Below, one piece after another: positions 1 through 5,385 of a DNA stretch of 5,385 bases. The DNA is taken from contig JAJZEJ010000104.1 of NCBI GenBank assembly GCA_021828635.1, positions 1-5,385 on the forward strand. The letters run 5' to 3'. Numbering within the stretch: position 1 is the stretch's first letter; each line of letters opens with the position of its first letter. Below the pieces are notes generated by a model. The model saw only the letters and a list, made by a program, of their open reading frames with translations. It searched no databases and was not told where the DNA came from. This stretch comes from Chloroflexota bacterium. GTDB taxonomy: Bacteria > Chloroflexota > Ktedonobacteria > Ktedonobacterales > Ktedonobacteraceae. Both the position numbers and the translations under genes were made by a program.

Positions 1-1047
1 CAGCGTCTTCGCCACAGCAATCAGATCAGAGAGGAGTCCCTGGCCGGTCTGGATACGTCCCGCCCCAGGGCCAATCACTGTCACTTCTGAGAGCGTGTCG
101 GTTTGAAAGGTAATCGCATTCATTACGCCATCTACACGAGCTAGTGGGTCGGTGAGCGGCAAAGCTACAGGCTCAACACGTGCCTCCAGGGGTGCCTCAC
201 CGAAGTTGGCGACGGCGTGTAGTGAGGCGATTAATTTGATACGTTTCCCCTCGTGCATAGCCTGCTGAACCTGCTCTTTCGTTACCGTCGTGATGCCTTT
301 ACGGATTACCTGATCGGGTTTAAGCGCGTGACCAAAGGCGACAGCCGACAGAATCAGCGTTTTGGCAACCGCATCATAACCCTCGACATCCGCCGTCGGG
401 TCAGCCTCAGCATACCCTTGCGCCTGTGCTTCGGCTAACACGCTGGCATAATCGCGTCCACTCGCCATCGCACTCAAGATGTAGTTGGTGGTTCCGTTGA
501 GAATGCCGCGCATAGAACGTACACGCGCCCCGGCCAGTCCCTCATGTACCGTGCTGATGACCGGCGTGCCAGCCATGACCGTGGCCTCCATACGTAATTG
601 CACATGATGGTGCCGCGCCAGAGTTAGCAGTTCTTTGGCAGCCAGCGCAACCGGTCCCTTATTGGCCGTAATCACATGCATTCCCTGCGTAAGCGCGGTG
701 CGAATATGACTCATACCGGGTTCGGCATCACGCAAATTGGTAGCGGTCGCTTCCGCCAGCACATCTCCAGCTTTACCAAACGCGCGTAGTCCACTCAGTG
801 CCTGAGAGTAGTGTGTTACCCCAGGATAATCTGCCAGTGACTGGTTTTTGGCTACCAGTTCTAGCAAACGCGCAATATCCAGACCTTCTTCGCGGTAGAT
901 AAAGCCATGACGTGCGTTCGCCACACCAACTAGCTTCACCTGCATAGCAAATTGCTGCTGCAACAAGTCACGTTTCTGCTCAAGCAATTGCGTCAGACCT
1001 TGCCCAACTACGCCAAAGCCAACAATAAAGAGACGAAGCTGTTTCAT
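1..1047 (-). CDS. hom: Homoserine dehydrogenase, 3' end cut by the window edge
   Basis: NAD(P)-dependent homoserine dehydrogenase reduces aspartate semialdehyde to homoserine, the branch point to threonine and methionine, in the cytosol. The reverse strand reads 349 codons with no stop before the left edge. Visible motifs are the Rossmann loop GFGVVG (residues 10-15), TANKGPVA (127-134, conserved Lys130), GTPVI (160-164), GILNGTTNYIL (181-191), and EADPTADVEGYDAVAK (214-229). In the last, Asp225 and Lys229 match the catalytic Asp/Lys pair of yeast Hom6 (Asp219/Lys223). The C-terminal GPGAGR..TG..LLSDL (326-340) closes the catalytic domain. Short enzymes end near here and long ones carry an ACT domain; the cut hides which this is. 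Three in-frame ATGs (1059, 1053, 1047) follow the murJ stop. I chose 1047 because it leaves the usual short lead into the Rossmann strand, but 1053 has better spacing from AGGA. The gene probably depends on the murJ transcript. Confidence 0.95.
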   Translation of the reverse strand, partial: MKQLRLFIVGFGVVGQGLTQLLEQKRDLLQQQFAMQVKLVGVANARHGFIYREEGLDIARLLELVAKNQSLADYPGVTHYSQALSGLRAFGKAGDVLAEATATNLRDAEPGMSHIRTALTQGMHVITANKGPVALAAKELLTLARHHHVQLRMEATVMAGTPVISTVHEGLAGARVRSMRGILNGTTNYILSAMASGRDYASVLAEAQAQGYAEADPTADVEGYDAVAKTLILSAVAFGHALKPDQVIRKGITTVTKEQVQQAMHEGKRIKLIASLHAVANFGEAPLEARVEPVALPLTDPLARVDGVMNAITFQTDTLSEVTVIGPGAGRIQTGQGLLSDLIAVAKTL

Positions 1048-1058
1048 ACACATTACCA

Positions 1059-1062
1059 TCCT
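1059..1062 (-). promoter_or_regulatory. Shine-Dalgarno-like AGGA of hom, overlapping the murJ stop
   Basis: The bases AGGA on the reverse strand overlap the last two bases of the murJ TAG stop. They lie 5 bases before the ATG at 1053 and 11 before the ATG at 1047. Ribosomes finishing murJ would sit on the hom start region, so translational coupling is likely. The choice among the three ATGs is not settled by this site. Confidence 0.45.
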
Positions 1063-3427
1063 AAATCCACGAGAGTTTGAGACGATCCAGCACGCGGTGT
1101 ACTGGCCCTAATTCCTCAATGCCTAGCAGGCGTGAGACACGTAGATAAATGAACAAACCCACGAACATTTCTATCGCCAATTTAATCAATGCCAACAAGG
1201 TGCCGGTAAAGCCAAGCGTTAAATCATTCGTTGTGACAAGGATCAGGTCCAGAATTGTGCGCACGATGAATAGACCAACACCCATTGCTACCGCTGCAAG
1301 CAAAACACGCCCAATGAAGATACCAATAGGGCGAAGCTGAATATCGCCAATTCGATCACGTAAAATCCAGAACAGGACAAACGCTTCTAGAATAGCCGCC
1401 ACTGAGGTCGAGAAGGCTAGCACACCCAAACCCCATTGCGGCCCCCAGAAGTAGGCCAAGTCGATCAATACCAAGCTGAGCGCGATTTTAAGAATAAACT
1501 GACCCACGCTGATAATCACTGGCGTTCTACTATCACGGAAGGCATAAAATGAGCGTGTCAGAATTTCTACCGCAGCCAGGCCCATGAGGCCAATGGAAAA
1601 ACATGCTAAAGGTATCGCCGTTGCTCTGGCATCTTGCAGGTTAAACGCGCCATGCTCAAACAACACCTGTATAATAGGCAACGCGAGTACGATCAGACCT
1701 ACACTGGAGGGTATCGACATAAAGAGAATGCTACGCAACGTTTCCAACACGGTGCTACGCACACGATCAAAACGCCCCTTCGTCACATTTTCAGCCAGCG
1801 TGGGGAAAGCCGCGGTCGAAATTGCCATACCAAAGATGCTTAATGGCAATAATACGAGTTGCAACGCCTGCTGATACTGTGTAATCAAGCCATCCGTTCC
1901 CGCTGTGCCTGCAACACCAGCCAGTAAACCAATCAAGCCGCGATCAACAAAGATCGAGAAGTAGAGCATAGCAGCATTGATAATACGCGGGACCATCTGC
2001 CGTCCAACCTGTATAATGGTGGGATTACGCCAGTCGAACAAGAATTTATAGTGCATGCGCACCTTCCACAGGCCGGGAATCTGAATGACCACTTGCAGAA
2101 TCGCACCAAGCACAACACCCCAGGTCACACAATAGATGGCGAATATCTGTGAAGAGGGGCTAAGACCATGATGTCCATTTTGCACAGGACTATGGAATAG
2201 CAGAAACAAGCCGGGTATTAACCCAACAATGATACCCACGTTGTAGAGTACGGTACCCAGAGCAGGCAACATGAAATTCTGTTTGGCCTGCAACACAGAC
2301 GTGATGATAACACTACCACCCAGTGCGATGGACTGCAACAGCATAATGCGCGTCAGTTGGATAATCAGATTTACCTCTTGCTGATGCACGGCTAAATCCT
2401 GGGCGCTATGAATATCGACAGCCGGATTAAACAGCGGTACCAGATAAGGCGCAAAGATGATCGCCAATGTAGCTAGCACCATCATAATCGCAATCGCTAG
2501 ATTCAGAGCAGAACTGGCAAGACGCCAAGCCGTGTTCTCATCTTTCTCGCCCACAAAAGCCGGAATGAAGGCCGAACTCAACGCCCCACCCGCGATAATG
2601 TTAAAGATAAGTTCGGGGATGAGAAACGCTTGCAGGTAGGCATCCGAGATGTTACTGGTACCAAACACGGCTGCAAACATTGAGGTACGCAACAATCCCA
2701 ATACACGACTGGCAATAAAAGCTCCGGTCAGAATCATAGCCGCTCTGCCAATGCGCACGCGCTGAATCATACCGGTATCTTGTGCAGGCACGGAAGCTGG
2801 TTGCATACCGGCCTGTGCTACTATTGGGCGCATCTTAGACGGGGGTAGCGTTGAGGAGCGCACCGGTGAAATCTCTTGTGGCCCCAGCAAGGGTGACATC
2901 TGCTGAATAGGCTCACGCAAGGGTTGCGAAGAGCCACCAGGTCGATTTGTCTTCTTTGGATTGGGTAGTGGTGGTACAGCCGCGTTCTGCCTTGCCTCTT
3001 TGCCTTTCCACGGCAATATATCCGAAACGTTGCTCATACGTCGCTGCTGATGACGCATTATATTCTCACGTAAGTGCTGGAGCCGCTCCTGACGCATTTT
3101 CTCCATTGGCTGCGATGGCTGTGGGGCATCAAAGTATTGATACTCCATGCCTTGCCCATAGCCGAGCGTCGTTCCCATATCGGTCAACGGTTCCTGAGAA
3201 CGTGCCTGAAACTCGGCAGAGCGGCGCTCCTGGCGTGACACAGGAGGACCATAGAACGTTTGTGGTGGTTGTGGTGGTGGCTGTGGTGGTGGCACATTAT
3301 GAGGATCCTGCTGCTGTGAGGCATCAGGATAGTCCTGGTCATACTGCCAGCCATAGTACTCTGGTGGCTTGAGTTGTCCCGATGGCCTGTGTGGCGGCTG
3401 CGGTGGTTGATTTCCTTCGTTCTGCAC
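1061..3427 (-). CDS. murJ: MurJ/MviN lipid II flippase with a long Pro/Gln-rich N-terminal extension
   Basis: MurJ (MOP superfamily) moves lipid II across the cytoplasmic membrane for peptidoglycan synthesis. The frame encodes 788 residues; typical MurJ has 500-550. Residues 1 to about 225 are hydrophilic and rich in Pro, Gln, Arg and Ser, with no signal peptide. They include a proline run (46-55) and a basic, probably helical patch (106-145). The membrane domain starts near 228 and shows about 14 hydrophobic segments to about 765. SRVLGLLRT (240-248) places Arg241 and Arg247 at the spacing of E. coli Arg18 and Arg24. Ala252 and Asp262 (SDAYLQAF) fit Ala29 and Asp39. FGMAISTAAFPTLAE (532-546) matches the conserved TM8 region. 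The start is GTG (3427-3425); an in-frame TGA lies seven codons upstream with no ATG between. Its GAGG lies only 2 bases before the GTG, so the start is less certain than the family call. A later start such as Met84 or Met220 is possible. hom follows directly. Confidence 0.93.
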   Translation of the reverse strand: MQNEGNQPPQPPHRPSGQLKPPEYYGWQYDQDYPDASQQQDPHNVPPPQPPPQPPQTFYGPPVSRQERRSAEFQARSQEPLTDMGTTLGYGQGMEYQYFDAPQPSQPMEKMRQERLQHLRENIMRHQQRRMSNVSDILPWKGKEARQNAAVPPLPNPKKTNRPGGSSQPLREPIQQMSPLLGPQEISPVRSSTLPPSKMRPIVAQAGMQPASVPAQDTGMIQRVRIGRAAMILTGAFIASRVLGLLRTSMFAAVFGTSNISDAYLQAFLIPELIFNIIAGGALSSAFIPAFVGEKDENTAWRLASSALNLAIAIMMVLATLAIIFAPYLVPLFNPAVDIHSAQDLAVHQQEVNLIIQLTRIMLLQSIALGGSVIITSVLQAKQNFMLPALGTVLYNVGIIVGLIPGLFLLFHSPVQNGHHGLSPSSQIFAIYCVTWGVVLGAILQVVIQIPGLWKVRMHYKFLFDWRNPTIIQVGRQMVPRIINAAMLYFSIFVDRGLIGLLAGVAGTAGTDGLITQYQQALQLVLLPLSIFGMAISTAAFPTLAENVTKGRFDRVRSTVLETLRSILFMSIPSSVGLIVLALPIIQVLFEHGAFNLQDARATAIPLACFSIGLMGLAAVEILTRSFYAFRDSRTPVIISVGQFILKIALSLVLIDLAYFWGPQWGLGVLAFSTSVAAILEAFVLFWILRDRIGDIQLRPIGIFIGRVLLAAVAMGVGLFIVRTILDLILVTTNDLTLGFTGTLLALIKLAIEMFVGLFIYLRVSRLLGIEELGPVHRVLDRLKLSWI
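3260..3292 (-). repeat. Triplet-like low-complexity tract encoding PPPQPPPQPPQ
   Basis: An imperfect tandem of CCA/CAG-type codons encodes murJ residues 46-56, a poly-proline run broken by glutamines. On the plus strand it reads as repeated tgg/tgt triplets. Such tracts change length by slippage. PPP triplets are known to stall ribosomes unless EF-P is present. The effect here is inferred. Confidence 0.7.
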
Positions 3428-3629
3428 GGCCTCACTCTTATAGATTCACGTTGATCAATAGCTTTTGTCTATCGCACTACTATGTAGTCTTATAAATAAA
3501 CCTCTTTAGACACATTCTTACCGTTCATCAAGGATACCATACATAGGGAATTATGACTAGTCTGCTATGCGATAGTACCATCGTCCTCTCCGGCTTACTA
3601 TGAACATTCTCACTTTTTCCAGTAAGGAT
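3428..3629. other. AT-rich divergent intergenic region, no gene seen
   Basis: This is the left part of the gap of about 330 bases between the divergent murJ and manC starts. It holds many stops on both strands and no convincing ORF. I see short palindromes (TTGATCAA at 3451-3458, ACTAC-TAT-GTAGT at 3476-3488, GACTAGTC at 3555-3562). Weak -10-like hexamers for the minus strand (TATAAG at 3489-3494, CATAAT at 3550-3555) lack a matching -35. If the minus promoter at 3665-3673 is used, this stretch is a murJ 5' untranslated leader of about 230 bases. Confidence 0.5.
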
Positions 3630-3658
3630 TTGACAGCAGGACAAAAGCTCTATACAAT
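3630..3658 (+). promoter_or_regulatory. Strong sigma-70-type promoter for manC
   Basis: A perfect TTGACA (-35, 3630-3635) is followed after exactly 17 bases by TACAAT (-10, 3653-3658; one mismatch to TATAAT). The predicted transcription start is about 3665. That puts the first in-frame ATG (3674) only about nine bases into the message with no Shine-Dalgarno, and supports the downstream manC start at 3758. This gives a leader of about 93 bases. Confidence 0.8.
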
Positions 3659-3664
3659 CCTCTT

Positions 3665-3673
3665 ATTATAACA
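3665..3673 (-). promoter_or_regulatory. Candidate extended -10 promoter toward murJ-hom
   Basis: The reverse strand reads TGTTATAAT, a perfect extended -10 (TGnTATAAT), without a recognisable -35. Predicted initiation is near 3658, reading left through the manC promoter toward murJ. It overlaps the predicted manC transcription start. In AT-rich sequence a chance match is possible. Confidence 0.4.
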
Positions 3674-3741
3674 ATGTATTGCTCGCGCTCTCATGCTACC
3701 ATACATATACTAAAACGGGTTCAAGCAGAGAGAAAGAGAAT

Positions 3742-3747
3742 GAGGAG
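3742..3747 (+). promoter_or_regulatory. Shine-Dalgarno site that sets the manC start
   Basis: GAGGAG lies 10 bases before the ATG at 3758. The two upstream in-frame ATGs are less well served: 3740 has only a purine-rich AGAAAGAGA run immediately before it, and 3674 has nothing. The site therefore favours 3758, where the conserved nucleotidyltransferase fold begins at once. Confidence 0.65.
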
Positions 3748-3757
3748 CAAAGTAAAC

Positions 3758-4825
3758 ATGAAACATTTACATGCCGTTATTCTAGCAGGTGGTAGTGGGA
3801 CACGTCTGTGGCCTTTGAGTACCCCCCAATTCCCTAAACAATTTCTGCCTCTTCCCAGTGGTCGCAGCATGATTCAGGAGACGCTGGCCCGAACCGCACC
3901 GCTCGTTCCTGCCGAGCGTTCATGGGTCGTTACTGGTCGCAAGATGGCCGCGCTAGTTCATGAGCATCTGCCCCAGGTACCTATGACCCACCTGCTCACC
4001 GAGCCGATGGGACGCAGTTCTGGTCCCGCTATCGCCTGGGCTGCCGCCGCGATTGCCAAAACTGACCAACAAGGCATTATGGCCGCATTCAGTGCTGATG
4101 CTGTTATCACCCATATCGATGGCCTGCTACAAACCCTCCAACTGGCCGTTGAGTTGGCCGAGCAGGGGCGTCTCGTCACCATCGGTATCAAGCCAACCGC
4201 GCCGGAGACCGGCTATGGCTATATTCGCTTCGCTGACGAAGCTGGTGAGGGACACGGCCATCAAGCATTCTACGCCGAAAAATTCGTTGAAAAGCCCGAT
4301 ATAACAACGGCTCAAACTTATTTGCGTGACGGCCACTATGTATGGAATGCCGGTATTTTCATTTGGAAGGCCGAAACCATCCTGGCTGAGTTCCGAGAAC
4401 ATCTGCCAGAGGTTGCCCGCAAGATTGACGCTATCGTACAAGCCAATGGTACGCAGAATGAGCAGGCCATCCTTGATGAAATCTGGCCCAGTTTGCAATC
4501 GATCTCGATTGACTACGGCATCCTGGAAAAGACGCATAATCTGGTCGTTATCCCTGCCGATCTTGGTTGGAATGACGTAGGAAACTGGGAGCAGTATGGC
4601 GCACTCTTCCCTTCTGATGAGCAGGGTATACGCTCTGTCGGGCATCATCGGGGATTGGGCAGTCAAAATCTAGTCGTGTACAACACTACAGAGCGGCAAG
4701 TCTATACTATCGGCCTGGAAGACATCGTCGTTGTTGAGATGCACGATATGACTGTTATCTGTCATAAAGATCAGGTTCAGCGCGTGAAAGAGCTTGCCGA
4801 AGAGCAGAATAAACGCAAAGGTTAA
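3758..4825 (+). CDS. manC: Mannose-1-phosphate guanylyltransferase (GDP-mannose pyrophosphorylase)
   Basis: This cytosolic enzyme joins mannose 1-phosphate and GTP into GDP-mannose and pyrophosphate, supplying mannose and fucose-type glycans. From the chosen ATG it has 355 residues, the size of the single-domain form without a fused phosphomannose isomerase. Motifs in order are the pyrophosphorylase signature LAGGSGTRLWPLS (9-21) with PKQFL (26-30); TEPMGRSSGPAIAWAA (81-96); FSADAVI (111-117), which keeps metal-binding Asp114; GIKPTAPETGYGYI (143-156); FVEKPD (176-181); WNAGIFIW (196-203); SIDYGILEK (250-258); and GWNDVGNW (270-277). The C-terminal VICHKDQVQRVKEL (333-346) is typical. Deviations are SADA for the usual PADH/PSDH, and GRSSGPA for GRNTAPA. 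The frame opens as far up as ATG 3674 (383 residues), but promoter and Shine-Dalgarno positions argue against it. A paralogous sugar-1-phosphate guanylyltransferase specificity cannot be excluded. Confidence 0.93.
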   Translation: MKHLHAVILAGGSGTRLWPLSTPQFPKQFLPLPSGRSMIQETLARTAPLVPAERSWVVTGRKMAALVHEHLPQVPMTHLLTEPMGRSSGPAIAWAAAAIAKTDQQGIMAAFSADAVITHIDGLLQTLQLAVELAEQGRLVTIGIKPTAPETGYGYIRFADEAGEGHGHQAFYAEKFVEKPDITTAQTYLRDGHYVWNAGIFIWKAETILAEFREHLPEVARKIDAIVQANGTQNEQAILDEIWPSLQSISIDYGILEKTHNLVVIPADLGWNDVGNWEQYGALFPSDEQGIRSVGHHRGLGSQNLVVYNTTERQVYTIGLEDIVVVEMHDMTVICHKDQVQRVKELAEEQNKRKG

Positions 4826-4838
4826 CCCATCTCAGTTA

Positions 4839-4847
4839 TGATATAAT
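4839..4847 (+). promoter_or_regulatory. Extended -10 (TGATATAAT) just after manC
   Basis: A perfect TGnTATAAT starts 14 bases after the manC stop, with no good -35 at 16-18 bases. Initiation would fall near 4854 and give a leader of about 170 bases to the next gene. It is the more distal of two extended -10 matches in this 202-base gap. Confidence 0.4.
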
Positions 4848-4980
4848 AGTTTAGAGACGATTGGTGCTATTAGCAGGAAAGGTTGATCTCCCAATGCTCT
4901 CCAAACAGCCTATCTCCGGTATTAGAAGGAGTTGCTGACCTCTTATTGCGATGGTCTCGCACCCCAGATTGGTAGCAGGA

Positions 4981-4989
4981 TGATACAAT
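4981..4989 (+). promoter_or_regulatory. Extended -10 (TGATACAAT) for the glycosyltransferase gene
   Basis: TGnTACAAT differs from the extended -10 consensus at one base and has no clear -35. Initiation near 4996 would leave a leader of about 32 bases containing the Shine-Dalgarno site at 5014-5019, a compact and plausible arrangement. Read-through from manC is also possible, as no intrinsic terminator (GC-rich hairpin plus T run) is visible in 4826-5027. Confidence 0.45.
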
Positions 4990-5013
4990 ATGGACGGTGT
5001 ATTAGTGTAGGAA

Positions 5014-5019
5014 AGAAGG
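5014..5019 (+). promoter_or_regulatory. Shine-Dalgarno site for the gene at 5028
   Basis: AGAAGG ends 8 bases before the ATG at 5028, an optimal spacing. The frame is open further upstream (ATG at 4980, TTG at 4932), but the 4980 ATG overlaps the extended -10 and has AGCAGG directly abutting it. The 5028 start is preferred. Confidence 0.75.
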
Positions 5020-5027
5020 TTACGTGT

Positions 5028-5385
5028 ATGACAACTCGCCCAAATCATCCCTATAGTCAGAGTATCCCCACCGAGATTCTGGCACTTTCGCACGAACGTG
5101 ATCTGCTGCGTCGTCGTGGACAATATGAGCGTGCGGATGTCTTGAAACAGCAGATCGAGGATGCTGGTTACGTCATCAAAGACAATCCACGGGGAGCGCA
5201 CCTGGTGATTTTACCCAGTATCGATGTCGATGGCACCGTCTACCACACTGTGCGCGAACTCCCATCTCTCTTATATGAGGCTGATCGCTGCACCTTCTCA
5301 GTCAACCTGCTCGCTCACAACACGCTTGAGCAGACACGTCGCTGTATTGAGAGTATTCTTCGTTACGCGGGTGATACTGATCTTG
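5028..5385 (+). CDS. Family 2-like glycosyltransferase with N-terminal CysS/YqeB-tail-like domain, 3' end cut
   Basis: 119 codons are visible and the frame is open at the right edge. Residues 16-62 (EILALSHERDLLRRRGQYER, then ADVLKQQIEDAGYVIKDNPR, then GAHLVIL) resemble the C-terminal tail of cysteinyl-tRNA synthetase. There the pattern is a helix with R, an AD.LR..L helix, then G..V.D.P.G and a strand. E. coli CysS has the related ATADAVRDALNALGIVLEDG stretch. A linker follows, then FSVNLLAHNTLEQTRRCIES (90-109), which has the form of the first beta strand and helix of a GT-A family 2 glycosyltransferase. In that family it is normally followed by VVDNxSxD, which would lie just outside the window. 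No tRNA-synthetase catalytic motif (HIGH, KMSKS) is present, so this is not cysS. A role in surface glycan assembly next to manC is inferred. The glycosyltransferase call rests on about 30 residues; the CysS-like call rests on about 45. Confidence 0.72.
   Translation, partial: MTTRPNHPYSQSIPTEILALSHERDLLRRRGQYERADVLKQQIEDAGYVIKDNPRGAHLVILPSIDVDGTVYHTVRELPSLLYEADRCTFSVNLLAHNTLEQTRRCIESILRYAGDTDL

Noticed and set aside
2947..3372. 141-residue plus-strand ORF opposite the murJ N-terminus
   Set aside because: It is a mirror of the Pro/Gln-rich low-complexity coding tract (runs of Val), with no Shine-Dalgarno and no recognisable domain.
3469..3575. Inverted repeat CTATCGCA (3469-3476) / TGCGATAG (3568-3575) as a possible operator pair
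   Set aside because: An 8-base match is expected about once by chance in a gap of this size, and neither site is placed against a supported promoter.
3674..3757. Longer manC start at ATG 3674 (383 residues) or ATG 3740
   Set aside because: The predicted transcript begins about nine bases before 3674 and no Shine-Dalgarno precedes it. The extra residues have no family counterpart. GAGGAG before 3758 fits better.
4127..4666. 179-residue minus-strand ORF opposite manC
   Set aside because: It lies wholly antisense to a clear enzyme gene and shows no motif of its own.
4865..4961. Small hairpins (TGCT-ATT-AGCA at 4865-4875; TGCGA-TGGTC-TCGCA at 4947-4961) as a manC terminator
   Set aside because: Stems are only 4-5 pairs and neither is followed by a T run, so they do not meet the form of an intrinsic terminator.
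4932..5027. Upstream extension of the glycosyltransferase frame to TTG 4932 or ATG 4980
   Set aside because: The frame is open, but these starts lack properly spaced Shine-Dalgarno sites and overlap the likely promoter. The 5028 ATG has AGAAGG at 8 bases.
4851..5201. 116-residue minus-strand ORF spanning the gap and the start of the glycosyltransferase gene
   Set aside because: It shows no recognisable domain and overlaps a well-supported gene start with good Shine-Dalgarno and domain similarity on the plus strand.

Overview
The window carries four protein genes in two divergent blocks. They are separated by a promoter-bearing gap at about 3428-3757. Base composition is close to half GC, and the genes are a mix of amino-acid, cell-wall and surface-glycan functions. 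The homoserine dehydrogenase has a tail of the GPGAGR-x-x-TG-x-x-LLSDL type, seen in short or archaeal-like enzymes. The MurJ has a long Pro/Gln-rich N-terminus, and a glycosyltransferase carries an N-terminal CysS-like segment. Together these suggest a Chloroflexota bacterium, possibly of the Ktedonobacteria. That placement is inference from style and gene content; no marker gene proves it.

Leftward block (minus strand): a GTG-started murJ/mviN lipid II flippase gene (3427 to 1061) is followed at once by hom, homoserine dehydrogenase (1047 or 1059 down to the left edge, 3' end missing). The gap is 1-13 bases depending on the start chosen, so the two are almost certainly co-transcribed. The hom catalytic domain is essentially complete.

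Central gap: a near-perfect sigma-70-type promoter (TTGACA, 17 bases, TACAAT; 3630-3658) reads right into manC. A perfect extended -10 (TGTTATAAT) on the other strand (3665-3673) could drive murJ-hom. The two would overlap face to face.

Rightward block (plus strand): manC, mannose-1-phosphate guanylyltransferase (best start 3758, 355 residues), makes GDP-mannose. After a 202-base gap with two extended -10 elements comes a gene running off the right edge (from 5028). Its N-terminal segment resembles the C-terminal tail of cysteinyl-tRNA synthetase (CysS/YqeB type), followed by the first strand and helix of a family 2 glycosyltransferase. GDP-mannose from ManC could feed this or neighbouring glycosyltransferases, which suggests the right end opens a surface polysaccharide or glycoprotein locus. 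No RNA gene, CRISPR array, insertion sequence or clear intrinsic terminator was found.
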